A stretch of 64,000 nucleotides of DNA, from positions 653,969 through 717,968 of the forward strand of contig NZ_JAATIT010000001.1 in assembly GCF_011926545.1 (NCBI RefSeq). The letters are read 5' to 3'. Below are positions 8,921-17,790 of this stretch, in pieces; position 1 is the first letter of the stretch, and each line of letters starts with the position of its first letter. A program made the position numbers and the translations under genes. The notes under the pieces are model-generated. The model was given only the letters and a program-made list of their open reading frames with translations. It was not told where the DNA came from and searched no databases. This DNA is from Sphingopyxis italica. Its GTDB lineage: Bacteria; Pseudomonadota; Alphaproteobacteria; Sphingomonadales; Sphingomonadaceae.

Positions 8921-9535
8921 ATGTCCACGCACCGCCTGTTCGTCGCGCTGCGCCCGCCGCGCCCGGTCCGCGACATCCTGCTCGCGGCGATGCACGGCAT
9001 TTCGGGCGCGCGCTGGCAAAGCGACGAGCAATTGCACCTGACGCTGCGCTTCATCGGCGAGGTCGATCATCATCAGGCGGAGGATATCGCGGCGGCGCTT
9101 GGCGCGCTCCACGCCCCGGGGATTGCCGCGCGGATCGGCGGCGTGGATGTGTTCGAGCGGCAGGGCCGGGCGCATATGGCCTGGGCCGGCGTCGAGCCGC
9201 ACAACCACCTCGCGGCGCTCCATCGCAAGGTCGACCAGTTGCTCGCCCGCGTCGACGTCGCGCCCGAAACGCGCGCCTTTGTGCCGCATATCACGCTCGC
9301 GCGGCTGAACCGCGGATCGGGTCCGGTCGCGCCCTTCCTTGCGCTCAACAGCGACCTTTCCAGCCCCCCGTTCGAATTCGGCCACGTCACGCTCTACGAA
9401 AGCGAGATGGGCCATGGCGGGTCGCGCTATCATCCGGTGGGGCGCTACCCCTTGGGCGAAAATTCGGCGACGAGCGCCGACGCGACCGCATCGACGTCCT
9501 CCCATGTCGATGCGAAGCCGTCGTCCTTGCCATAA
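8921..9535 (+). CDS. thpR: RNA 2',3'-cyclic phosphodiesterase (2H phosphoesterase)
   Basis: 204 residues from ATG 8921 (an in-frame ATG at 8909 is an alternative). The two 2H-family motifs are present: HLTLRFIGE near residue 42 and HITLARL near residue 128. The family opens 2',3'-cyclic phosphates at RNA ends and was first known as LigT ligase. The protein would normally end near GRYPL; here another 26 residues extend into the antisense 3' end of the phosphatase gene at 9445, a 91-bp convergent overlap. The extra tail is low-complexity and may be the result of losing an earlier stop. Confidence 0.88.
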   Translation: MSTHRLFVALRPPRPVRDILLAAMHGISGARWQSDEQLHLTLRFIGEVDHHQAEDIAAALGALHAPGIAARIGGVDVFERQGRAHMAWAGVEPHNHLAALHRKVDQLLARVDVAPETRAFVPHITLARLNRGSGPVAPFLALNSDLSSPPFEFGHVTLYESEMGHGGSRYHPVGRYPLGENSATSADATASTSSHVDAKPSSLP

Positions 9536-9933
9536 TAGGGGTCGGTGACGCCCTTCCCGCCGCGTCCGGGGATAAGGTCGAGCATCAAGCGGAGATCGGC
9601 GGTCGCATCGGCCGGGCGGATCGCCAGCGCGTCGCGCAGGTTGGTTTCGTCGGCGGCGAGGATCAGGTTGAAGCGATAGAAGTCGTCCACCGACAATTGG
9701 CGTGCGCGCAACTCCGATATGTCGATGCCGCGCCGCCGCGCTTCGGCTTGTGCCCGCTTATCCGGTGCGTGCCCGACATGCCAGTCGCCGGTGCCCGCCG
9801 AATCGAGCGTGACGTCGACGCCGGCGCGGGCGAAAGCGGCGCGCGCCGCGCCTTCGGCGAGCGGCGAGCGGCAGATATTGCCGAGGCAGAGGAAGAGGAT
9901 CGCGGGTTTCGCAATTTCACCATCTTCACGCAT
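9445..9933 (-). CDS. Low-molecular-weight protein-tyrosine phosphatase
   Basis: 162 residues. ATG at 9933 with GGAGG about ten bases upstream, chosen over more distal in-frame starts. It has the P-loop CLGNICRSP (C-X5-R-S) near the N terminus and the general-acid loop DPYYG near residue 130. The family dephosphorylates phosphotyrosine, in bacteria often on exopolysaccharide tyrosine kinases; no kinase or export genes are nearby, so the substrate is open. Its 3' end overlaps thpR on the other strand. Confidence 0.93.
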   Translation of the reverse strand: MREDGEIAKPAILFLCLGNICRSPLAEGAARAAFARAGVDVTLDSAGTGDWHVGHAPDKRAQAEARRRGIDISELRARQLSVDDFYRFNLILAADETNLRDALAIRPADATADLRLMLDLIPGRGGKGVTDPYYGKDDGFASTWEDVDAVASALVAEFSPKG

Positions 9934-10039
9934 ATTCGATTTGCCTCCGTGTAAAGTTGAACCGACTTTCAACTTGCGCCCGCGTCCGGCTCTGCTAGCC
10001 ATGGGCCGCAACGATAAGGAATGAGGGAGAGGGTTGCCA

Positions 10040-11638
10040 ATGGCCGAAGACGACACGAGCGGTGCGCCCGCCGCCGCCGAGCCGAAAGCCACCGGTTACA
10101 GCTGGTACGTCCTGTCGGTGCTCGTCGTCGTCTATATCCTCAACTTCATCGACCGCCAGATCATCAGCATCCTCGCGGTCGATATCAAGGCCGATCTCGG
10201 CCTTTCCGACGGCGACATGGGTTTTCTCGGCGGCGCCGCCTTCGCGGTCTTCTATGCGCTGTTCGGCATCCCGCTCGGCCGGCTCGCCGACAATTGGAAC
10301 CGCGTCAAGCTGCTGTCGATCGGGCTGACTTTGTGGTCGGCGATGACGGCCTTTTCGGGCCTCGCCCATAACCAGCTCACTCTGACCTTCGCGCGCATGG
10401 GCGTCGGGGTCGGTGAAGCCACCGCGAGCCCCACCGCCTATTCGCTGATCTCCGACTATTTCCCGAAGCGGCAGAAAGCGACCGCGCTCGCCATCTATTC
10501 GTCGGGGCTCTATCTCGGCGGCGGCGTATCGCTGTTCATCGGCGCGCTGATCGTCGAGGCATGGAACAACGCCTATCCCGCCGGCGGCCCGATCGGCCTC
10601 GTCGGCTGGCAGGCGGCCTTCCTCGCGGTCGGCATCCCCGGCCTGATGCTCGCGCTGTGGGTCGCAAGCCTCCGCGAGCCCGTGCGCGGCGCGATGGACG
10701 GGACCCCGAGCCCGAGTTCGCCCGCGCCGTTCCGCGAATTCGGCAAGGATCTGTCGATGATCGTGCCGCCGCTGACGCTTTATGGCGCGTGGCAGCGCGG
10801 CCCGGCGGCGCTGGCGATCAACCTCGGCTTCGCCGCCGCGATCGCCGCCTTCGCCTGGTGGATGATCGAACTGACCGGCAATTTCCCGCAATGGTCGGCG
10901 GTCGCACTCGGCTATTATGCGGTCTTTTCCTGGGCCTGTACGCTGCGCGCGCACGATCCCGCGACCTTCCGGCTGATCTGGGGCACACCCGCCTTTCTCT
11001 GCACGACACTGGGCTATGGCCTCGTCGCCCTCGCGGCCTATGCCCTCGCCTTCTGGTCGGCCCCCTATGCCGAGATCGTGCTCGGGCTGCCCAAGCAGGA
11101 GCTCGCCTTCATCCTCGGCGCCAACGGCGCGCTCGCCGGCTTTGTCGGGGTGATCATCGGCGGCCGCATCGCCGACGCGCTGCGCGCGCGGAACCCGGCG
11201 GGGCGCATCCTGATGATCCTGTTCGGCGTGATCGCGCCGATCGTCCCGATCTGGATCGGCTATACGACCGCGAACGGCACGATCTTCTATGTCATGAATT
11301 TCCTCGCCGGCATGTTCGGCGCGACGGCGCTCGGCGCGGCCGCGGCGACGACGCAGGATCTGGTGCTGCCGCGGATGCGCGGGACGGCGACCGCCGCCTT
11401 CTTCCTCGGCACCACGCTCGTCGGCCTGTCGTTCGGGCCCTATATGGTCGGGCAGATTTCGGACATGGCGGGCACGATCGTCGACGGCAAGCCGGTCGGC
11501 GATCTGCGCACGGGCATTTTGGCGCTGATCGGCGTCGCGCCGGTCGCGGTCGCGTTGCTCCTTTATGCCTATCGTGCGGTGCCGGAGGCCGAAGCGACAA
11601 TCGTCGAGCGGGCAGCGGCGGCGAGCGCGCCAGCCTAG
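10040..11638 (+). CDS. MFS transporter, spinster-like family
   Basis: 532 residues from ATG 10040, preceded by a GGGAGAGGG run. About twelve membrane segments. Key motifs: VVYILNFIDRQIISIL in TM1, the loop 2-3 signature GIPLGRLADNWNR (G-x-L-a-D-r type), and RMGVGVGEATASPTAYSLISDYFPKRQKATA in TM4-5. This pattern fits the spinster-type MFS proteins frequent in sphingomonads, often found next to aromatic, steroid or lipid catabolic genes. Residues 245-300 hold an extra hydrophobic stretch, lengthening the protein beyond a typical 420-450. The substrate cannot be deduced. Confidence 0.88.
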   Translation: MAEDDTSGAPAAAEPKATGYSWYVLSVLVVVYILNFIDRQIISILAVDIKADLGLSDGDMGFLGGAAFAVFYALFGIPLGRLADNWNRVKLLSIGLTLWSAMTAFSGLAHNQLTLTFARMGVGVGEATASPTAYSLISDYFPKRQKATALAIYSSGLYLGGGVSLFIGALIVEAWNNAYPAGGPIGLVGWQAAFLAVGIPGLMLALWVASLREPVRGAMDGTPSPSSPAPFREFGKDLSMIVPPLTLYGAWQRGPAALAINLGFAAAIAAFAWWMIELTGNFPQWSAVALGYYAVFSWACTLRAHDPATFRLIWGTPAFLCTTLGYGLVALAAYALAFWSAPYAEIVLGLPKQELAFILGANGALAGFVGVIIGGRIADALRARNPAGRILMILFGVIAPIVPIWIGYTTANGTIFYVMNFLAGMFGATALGAAAATTQDLVLPRMRGTATAAFFLGTTLVGLSFGPYMVGQISDMAGTIVDGKPVGDLRTGILALIGVAPVAVALLLYAYRAVPEAEATIVERAAAASAPA

Positions 11639-11660
11639 GGCCGGCGCGCGGGCGGCGGCG

Positions 11661-12233
11661 TTACTCGCCGTCGCCGCGGACGATCACGCCGCAAGCGACG
11701 CGGCCGCCGCTGTTGCCGCTGGGGTCGCTCTTGTAATCGTCGGGCCCGGCATGGATGACGAAAGCGGCGCCATCGGCGTCGAGCAGCCCGCCGTCGCCTT
11801 CGAAGCGCGATCCGACGAGGCGCAGGGTCGCGCGGCCGATCTGGTCGGTTTCGACCACGAGGTTGGGCAGGTCGCCATGGTGCGCGCCCATCGGATTTTC
11901 GCGGCCGTGCTGCGCGCCGGTCGGGTTCCAGTGCGGACCCGCGCTCGCGAAGTCGGGCGGCGTGCATTGGCCGACGCTATGGACGTGCATGCCATAGGTG
12001 CCGGGGCCGAAGCCGCGCGCGACGAGTTCGATACGCAGGCCCGATCCGTCGCGATAGATGTCGGCGCGGCCGCGATCGGCGCCCTTCGAATCGGTAAGCG
12101 GGGCATAGGCGTCGGCCGGCGGCAGCGTGCTCGTCGATTTCCCGCCCATGCTTGCGCAACCGGCGAGCGCCAGTGCCCCCGCGAGGACGAGGCCCCCGGC
12201 GATGAAATGCTTATGGTGCGAACGCGTCGTCAT
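11661..12233 (-). CDS. sodC: Cu/Zn superoxide dismutase, lipoprotein
   Basis: 190 residues from ATG 12233 (AGGGAG upstream). A type II signal peptide ends at LAGC (near residue 23), so it is probably anchored in the envelope. Metal and structural motifs: GMHVHSVGQC (copper histidines and the disulphide Cys), AGPHWNPTG, AHHGDLPN (zinc ligands) and GRVACGVI (second Cys). It converts periplasmic superoxide to H2O2 and O2. Convergent with the MFS gene. Confidence 0.93.
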   Translation of the reverse strand: MTTRSHHKHFIAGGLVLAGALALAGCASMGGKSTSTLPPADAYAPLTDSKGADRGRADIYRDGSGLRIELVARGFGPGTYGMHVHSVGQCTPPDFASAGPHWNPTGAQHGRENPMGAHHGDLPNLVVETDQIGRATLRLVGSRFEGDGGLLDADGAAFVIHAGPDDYKSDPSGNSGGRVACGVIVRGDGE

Positions 12234-12436
12234 CTTGCTGCTCCCTGTCTTGACCATCGGAATCGGAACGCCACGTCGGCGCATTTCGATCCGTCCCGCC
12301 GACGATGCCCGTATTTGCCGCCGGTTCCAAGGGCATAGTCGGATTTTTGGGGCAAGGCATGCTCGTGGCGGTTTCCGGATATGGGGCCGTCCCGGCTGGA
12401 ACGGCCGAAAGGGGTGGAGAGCGGACGTCGACCAAT

Positions 12437-12458
12437 CCCCTCCTCTTCAGAGGAGGGG
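12437..12458. repeat. Intergenic hairpin
   Basis: A perfect 10-bp stem CCCCTCCTCT / AGAGGAGGGG with a 2-nt loop, in the 287-bp gap between sodC and the M16 peptidase gene (12234-12520). It lies about 60 bp past the stop of the peptidase gene and may mark its transcript end, but no T-run follows. Nothing else gene-like was seen in the gap. Confidence 0.6.
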
Positions 12459-12520
12459 CTGGCGCTGGCTTTCCAACGGCAACTCCCGGCGGGAAACCGC
12501 CCTCCGCCCCGAACGGCGCG

Positions 12521-15415
12521 CTATTTCTCCGCCTTGTCGCTCACCGCCTTGATCACCAGCGCCTTGTCGTCGACGAGGTAGCGGCGTGCGAGCGTCTGCA
12601 GCTCGGCGGGCGTCGCGGCCTCGACCTCGGTTATCCCGTTGCGGCTGCGGTCGAGACGGTCGGCATGGGTGGCCGCCTCCGCGACATAGTTCAGCCAATA
12701 GCTGTTCTCGCGCCGCGCCTTCACCATCGCCTCGACCAGCGGCCGCCGCGCGCGGCCCAGCAGGTCGGCGTCGACGGGCTTGTCGCGCAGGTCCTTTGCA
12801 ATGGCGAAGATCGCCGCGCGCGTCGTCGCGAGATCCTTGTAGTCGACATTGCTCGCGGCGAAGAGATGGCCATAGCCCGGAAATTCGTCGGACAGGCTCG
12901 CCGCGGCGCGGGGGCTGTAGCTTTCGCCGAGCCGCTCGCGCAGTTCCTCGGTCAGCATCAGCTGCATCACGCGCGTTAGCAGATTGAGCTGCATCGCTTC
13001 GGCGAGGTCGCTGTCGTCGCGCGCCGACCAATAGACGCGCAGCTCCGCCTGTTCGGCCGGGCCCTTGTGGATCAGCGTGCGGTCGCTGCGGTCGGCCTGA
13101 TATTGGCGCACGCGCGCGTCGGTGCGCGGGTCGAAGGCGGCGCGGCGTTCGGGCAAGGCGCCGAAGGTCGCCGCGATCGCGGCGATCGCCGACTGCTCGC
13201 CGATGTCGCCGACGACGCCGATCTCGATCGCGCCATGCGCGAAGCTGTCGCCGATCGCGGATTCGAGCTGGTCCCAGTCGAGCGCCATCACGCTCTCCAA
13301 CGGCGGGGTCTGCGAGCGCGGGTCGTCGTTCGCGAGAATGCCCCCGGCATCGCGGCCGAGCACCGCCGCCGGAGTCGCGTCGTTCGCGGCATATCGCTGC
13401 GGCAGCACGCGGCGGATGAGCGCGAGCCCGTCGGCGCGGTAGCCCGGATGCGTGAGATGGGCCGCCATCAGCTTCGCCTGCAGCGCGAAATCCTCGGGCG
13501 AGGTCACCGCGCTGCCGCCGAAGCTGTCGGTGGCGTTGCCGAAGACCGGGCTGATCGTCTTGCCCGCGAGGATCGAGCGCAGCTCGTCATAGCTGTGCGC
13601 CTCCAGCCCGCCGAGCATCAGCGAACCCGCGAGCGCCACCCGGGTCGGATCATCGCGCGTCGCGAGCAGACTGCCGCCGTCGACGCGCAGCGACAGCATG
13701 ACCTTGTCCTTCTGGAAATCGGTCGTCTTGATGTTGAGCATCACATTGTTGGCGAAGCGGATGCGGCGGATGCCGAGATCCTCGACGCGTTCGTCGCTGA
13801 CGATTTTTCCGGGCGTGCCGAAATCGTCATAGGCGAAGGCCGCATTCGCCGCCTCGGTCGGCGGCGCGACCGCGATTTTCGTCGAGGCTTGAAGATCGGC
13901 GAGGATCGCGGCCGGCCCGCCCTCAACCGGCACCTTCGTCGTTACGCGCGCGAGCGGCGGGCTCATCCCCTCCATGCGCACCCGAAAGGCGGCGGTGACC
14001 GCGGCGGCGTCGAGCGCCGGCGCCGCCGCCTCGAACAGCGCCCGCGAGGTTTCGGGGCGCGTGAAGACGAAATCGCCCTCGGCCGCCGTGACCAGCGCGT
14101 CGGCGAGCGTCTCGCTGCGCCGCGTCGTCACGCCCGCGACGGCATTGCGAAAGGCGGTGCGGCGGATCGCGAGTTGCTCGTCGACCTCGGCCTGGGTGAA
14201 GCCATGTTCGATCGCGCGGCGCTGTTCCTGCTCGACGAGCGCGAGCGCCTCTTTCCAAGCGCCTTCCCTGGCGACCGCGCCGACGGTGACCTGGTCGAAT
14301 ATCTTCCAGCCCGACGCATCGCTGAAATAGCCGGTGAGGATCGGCGAATCCTCGGTGAGCGCGATCTTGGCGAGCCGGCGGCTGACGATCGCCTCGCCGA
14401 CATCCTCGGCGAGCTTGTGCGCGCGTTTGGCTTTGGTGTCGGGCTCCAGGGTCCACGGCTTGAACCGCGCGATCGTCACCGAATCCTGGATCGCGGGGTC
14501 GACGAAATCGTCGGCGGCCGCCGCACGGTCATAATCGACATCGCCGATGTCGGGATCGGCGCCCGCCGCACCACGCCCCTGCCAGTCCGAAAAGCGCGCC
14601 TTGATCTTCGCCTCGACCGCCACCGGATCGAAATCGCCGACCATCACCAACGTCGCGCGCTCGGGACGGTAATAGCGGTCGTAGAGGTCGCGGATGCGCG
14701 CGGCGGGCGCGGTGCGGATCACCTCTTCGGTCCCGACGGGGATGCGGCTTGCCACGGTCATCCCCCGCATCTGAAAATCGAGCTGGTCGATCAGGCTGCG
14801 CAGCTGATAGGTGTCGCGCGCGCGGCGTTCGGAGAGGATGATGCCGCGCTCGCGGTCGACCGCGGCGGGATCGATCGCCAGCTCGCTCGCGGTCTCGCGC
14901 ATCAGCATCAGCCCGGTGTCGATCAGGTCGTCCGTGGCGTTCGGCAGGTCGAGCTTGTAGACCGTCTCGTCGAACCCGGTCGAGGCGTTGGTGTCGGCGC
15001 CGAAGGCGAGCCCCTTGCGTTCGAGCAGCTTGATCATCTCACCCTCGGGCACATTGGTCGATCCGTTGAACGCCATATGTTCGAGGAAATGGGCGAGACC
15101 GCGCTGGTCGTCGGCCTCGGCGAAGCTGCCGACGTCGAAACGCATGCGCAGCACGACGCTGTCCTTGGGCGTGCTGTTCTTGAGCAGCGCATATTTCATC
15201 CCGTTCGGGAGCACGCCGAAGACGATGTTGGGGTCGACCGGAATGTCGCTGGCGGCGAAATTCCATGCCTTTGCCGCTGCGTCCTGCGGATTGACCGTCG
15301 CGGGCGTCGCCGCCTTCGCGGGCGTTTCCCTGGCATGGACCGGGGCGGTGCTGGCGATGAGAAGGACGAGGGGCGACAGCGCGGTTGCGGCGCGCCGGAC
15401 GAGGTTTTTGGTCAT
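12521..15415 (-). CDS. M16 family zinc peptidase (pitrilysin-like)
   Basis: 964 residues from ATG 15415, with a signal peptide (LVRRAATALSPLVLLIASTAPVHA). The inverted zinc motif HFLEHMAFNG (HxxEH) is near residue 95, and the distal Glu is expected in DPAAVDRERGIILSE, about 75 residues on. Two M16 repeats (active plus inactive half) explain the length. Exported M16 peptidases of this size degrade peptides or help process envelope proteins. It is followed on the same strand by 62 bp of gap and no partner. Confidence 0.9.
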   Translation of the reverse strand: MTKNLVRRAATALSPLVLLIASTAPVHARETPAKAATPATVNPQDAAAKAWNFAASDIPVDPNIVFGVLPNGMKYALLKNSTPKDSVVLRMRFDVGSFAEADDQRGLAHFLEHMAFNGSTNVPEGEMIKLLERKGLAFGADTNASTGFDETVYKLDLPNATDDLIDTGLMLMRETASELAIDPAAVDRERGIILSERRARDTYQLRSLIDQLDFQMRGMTVASRIPVGTEEVIRTAPAARIRDLYDRYYRPERATLVMVGDFDPVAVEAKIKARFSDWQGRGAAGADPDIGDVDYDRAAAADDFVDPAIQDSVTIARFKPWTLEPDTKAKRAHKLAEDVGEAIVSRRLAKIALTEDSPILTGYFSDASGWKIFDQVTVGAVAREGAWKEALALVEQEQRRAIEHGFTQAEVDEQLAIRRTAFRNAVAGVTTRRSETLADALVTAAEGDFVFTRPETSRALFEAAAPALDAAAVTAAFRVRMEGMSPPLARVTTKVPVEGGPAAILADLQASTKIAVAPPTEAANAAFAYDDFGTPGKIVSDERVEDLGIRRIRFANNVMLNIKTTDFQKDKVMLSLRVDGGSLLATRDDPTRVALAGSLMLGGLEAHSYDELRSILAGKTISPVFGNATDSFGGSAVTSPEDFALQAKLMAAHLTHPGYRADGLALIRRVLPQRYAANDATPAAVLGRDAGGILANDDPRSQTPPLESVMALDWDQLESAIGDSFAHGAIEIGVVGDIGEQSAIAAIAATFGALPERRAAFDPRTDARVRQYQADRSDRTLIHKGPAEQAELRVYWSARDDSDLAEAMQLNLLTRVMQLMLTEELRERLGESYSPRAAASLSDEFPGYGHLFAASNVDYKDLATTRAAIFAIAKDLRDKPVDADLLGRARRPLVEAMVKARRENSYWLNYVAEAATHADRLDRSRNGITEVEAATPAELQTLARRYLVDDKALVIKAVSDKAEK

Positions 15416-15458
15416 GGCCCTCGATGTGGCGACCGCCCCGCGAGCGGTCAAGCCGTCG

Positions 15459-16604
15459 TCATGCAACCCGGCCAACGCTTTCGACAGACGACGGCAGGGG
15501 GCGATTGGCGGCCTTTGCGGCATAGAGCGCGCGGTCGGCGACTTCGAGCAATTGGCGGGCGCTGTCGCCATGTTCGGGCCAATAGGCGGTGCCGACCCCC
15601 GCGCCGACGCCGATCGAGCGCCCTTCGATGCGATAGGGCGCGGCGAGCGCGGCGAGGATATGGTCGGCGAGCGCGGTGCCCAGCAGCGGCGAGCCGGCGG
15701 GCACGAGGATGGCGAATTCGTCGCCGCCCTGGCGCGCGACGATGGCGTGATGGCCGCAGGCGCGGCGCAGCCGATCGGCGAGTTCGCAGAGGACGCCGTC
15801 GCCGATCGCGTGGCCGTGCCGGTCGTTGATCGGCTTGAACCCGTTGAGGTCGAGCAGCGCGATCGCGAAGCGGCCGGCGCCGTCGGCCTTGGCGATCTCC
15901 TCGTCGAGCCTGAGGTCGAATTCGCGGCGGTTGGCGAGGCCGGTGAGCGGGTCGGTGTGCGCGAGTTCGCGCATCTGGCGCTGCAGTTCGAGCAGGTCGA
16001 TCACCTGCCCGTGCTGCTGGACGACCATGCGCAGCAGGAACAGGGTCGCGATGACGAGGCTGGTCCCCGCCGCGATTTCGGGCGGATTGCCCGAGGTCAG
16101 CATCAGCGCCGAGACCGGCGCGAGCCCGACGCCGAGGTTGAGGAAGGTCGCGAAACGGATCGACGACAGGCAATAGGCGGTGGCGAGCGACCCCATCGCC
16201 ATGATCATCGCATAATAGCTGTGCGTTTCGGGCGGTGCGGCGAGCCAGTTGGTCACCGTCCACAGGCAACACATCCCGCCGGTGATGCCCGACACCCAGC
16301 TTGCCTCGCGAATGATGCGCCGCGCGCGGCGCGGGCTCATCCGGCGGCCGCGGTTGTGGCGCAGGAACAGAAAGCCGAGCACGCCGACGATGGCGAGGAT
16401 CACCGGAAAGCCGATGCGGATGAAAGGATGCACCGTCTCGACCCCGCCATAGATGGCGGTCGGCGTCGTCGCCGCGAGCATCAGGAACAGCATCGGGGTC
16501 AGCGTCTCGACCCGATCGGCGCGCAGCAAGGCGACGTCGTCCCGGATCGCGTCCGGAATCGGCGGAAAGAAGCGCGCCTGCAACCTGTGATAGACCCCCG
16601 TCAT
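15459..16604 (-). CDS. Diguanylate cyclase with N-terminal membrane sensor
   Basis: 381 residues. Residues 40-195 contain about six hydrophobic segments of an uncharacterised MASE-like sensor. A GGDEF domain follows (about 215-370): HTDPLTGLANRREFD, ALLDLNGFKPINDRHGHAIGD and the active loop RQGGDEFAIL. The residues where an RxxD inhibitory I-site would sit, five before the loop, read AIVA, so product feedback by this route is unlikely. It makes c-di-GMP from two GTP. It sits between PurC and the M16 gene with no coupling. Confidence 0.92.
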   Translation of the reverse strand: MTGVYHRLQARFFPPIPDAIRDDVALLRADRVETLTPMLFLMLAATTPTAIYGGVETVHPFIRIGFPVILAIVGVLGFLFLRHNRGRRMSPRRARRIIREASWVSGITGGMCCLWTVTNWLAAPPETHSYYAMIMAMGSLATAYCLSSIRFATFLNLGVGLAPVSALMLTSGNPPEIAAGTSLVIATLFLLRMVVQQHGQVIDLLELQRQMRELAHTDPLTGLANRREFDLRLDEEIAKADGAGRFAIALLDLNGFKPINDRHGHAIGDGVLCELADRLRRACGHHAIVARQGGDEFAILVPAGSPLLGTALADHILAALAAPYRIEGRSIGVGAGVGTAYWPEHGDSARQLLEVADRALYAAKAANRPLPSSVESVGRVA

Positions 16605-16727
16605 GGGGGCGGGATAGCAAGGCCGGGTAAAGCAGGGGTTAAGGAAGGAAAGCCCGCCTTATCACGGCGCTAGGCGCGCATCGGCGGCATATGGCGGGCG
16701 AAATATTAACCATGCTCGCCGATCGGC

Positions 16728-17507
16728 TCAGCTGCCCTTTTTCTTCCGGTGGCTTTCGAGGTCGAGCACGGCATTCTCGCCGCCCTCGGGCAGCAGGCCC
16801 AATCGGCGCGCGACTTCCTGATAGGCTTCGACCTCGCCGCCCAAATCGCGGCGGAAGCGGTCCTTGTCGAGCTTTTCGTTCGTCGTCATGTCCCACAGAC
16901 GACAACCATCCGGGCTGATCTCGTCGGCGAGGATGATGCGGCTGAAATCGCCTTCGTAAAGGCGGCCAAATTCGAGCTTGAAGTCGACGAGGCGAATGCC
17001 GACCGCGGCGAACATGCCCGACATGAAGTCGTTGATGCGGATCGCCATGTCCTGGATGTCGTGAAGCTCGTCCTGGCTGCACCAGTTGAAGCAGGCGATA
17101 TGCTCCTCGGCGACGAGCGGATCGCCGAGCGCGTCGTCCTTGTAGCAATATTCGATCAGGGTGCGGGGAAGCTGCGTGCCTTCCTCGATCCCGAGGCGCT
17201 TCGACAGCGTGCCAGCGGCGACGTTGCGCACGATCACTTCGATCGGCACGATCTCGACCTGCCGGATCAACTGCTCGCGCATATTGAGGCGGCGGATGAA
17301 ATGGTGCGGCACGCCGATATTGCCGAGCAGCGTGAAGACATGCTCCGAAATCCGGTTGTTGAGCACGCCCTTGCCGCTGATCGTGCCCTTTTTCTGAGCG
17401 TTGAATGCGGTCGCGTCGTCCTTGAAATACTGGATCAACGTGCCCGGTTCGGGGCCTTCGTAAAGGATCTTGGCTTTGCCTTCGTAGATCTGGCGGCGGC
17501 GGGCCAT
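16728..17507 (-). CDS. purC: Phosphoribosylaminoimidazole-succinocarboxamide synthase
   Basis: 259 residues, the usual bacterial length, from ATG 17507 ([18 protein letters not shown]). SAICAR synthase motifs: [10 protein letters not shown] nucleotide strand, [31 protein letters not shown] and [15 protein letters not shown] (metal- and substrate-binding). It ligates aspartate to CAIR using ATP in de novo purine synthesis. No other pur gene is in the window. Confidence 0.96.
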   Translation of the reverse strand: MARRRQIYEGKAKILYEGPEPGTLIQYFKDDATAFNAQKKGTISGKGVLNNRISEHVFTLLGNIGVPHHFIRRLNMREQLIRQVEIVPIEVIVRNVAAGTLSKRLGIEEGTQLPRTLIEYCYKDDALGDPLVAEEHIACFNWCSQDELHDIQDMAIRINDFMSGMFAAVGIRLVDFKLEFGRLYEGDFSRIILADEISPDGCRLWDMTTNEKLDKDRFRRDLGGEVEAYQEVARRLGLLPEGGENAVLDLESHRKKKGS

Positions 17508-17636
17508 GGGCAGGACTTTCTGTCGGAACCAAATGAATGACCCCGGCGGGAACGACTCATGGACGAGGCGCGGCACCGGGGCGACGGGGGCGCCTATAGC
17601 GGCAAAGGTCGGGCGCGTCATCCCCGATCCCAAACC

Positions 17637-17711
17637 GTCGCCCCCGCGAAAGCGGGGGCCGCTGGCAGCCTTGCGCTATGCCGATAGCGGCCACGCCTTC
17701 GCGGGGGCGAC
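17637..17711. repeat. Long imperfect inverted repeat
   Basis: GTCGCCCCCGCGAAAGCGG... at 17637-17663 pairs with ...CTTCGCGGGGGCGAC at 17686-17711, with a small bulge. It contains the GCGAAAGCGG-type core also present at 241-312, so both belong to the same intergenic palindrome family. It lies in the 283-bp gap between purC and the enoyl-CoA hydratase gene. Confidence 0.75.
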
Positions 17712-17717
17712 GATTGA

Positions 17718-17733
17718 TTTACGTTTACGTAAA
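17718..17733. promoter_or_regulatory. Palindromic operator upstream of the enoyl-CoA hydratase gene
   Basis: TTTACGTTTACGTAAA is a perfect 7-bp dyad with a 2-bp centre, 57 bp before the start codon. Palindromes of this kind are associated in proteobacteria with regulators of branched-chain amino acid or fatty-acid breakdown (the LiuR group comes to mind, from memory). The link to an enoyl-CoA hydratase fits. No regulator gene is adjacent. Confidence 0.6.
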
Positions 17734-17790
17734 GTGCTTGCCCTCGACGCCTCCGCTTGCAACCATGACCGCGACCTTAGGGAGAGAGAC

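Noticed and set aside
13067..15829. A 920-codon open frame on the plus strand opposite the M16 peptidase
   Set aside because: Arg/Ala/Gly-rich antisense shadow of a high-GC gene; no domain or signal peptide. The minus-strand M16 protein has the clear HxxEH motif.
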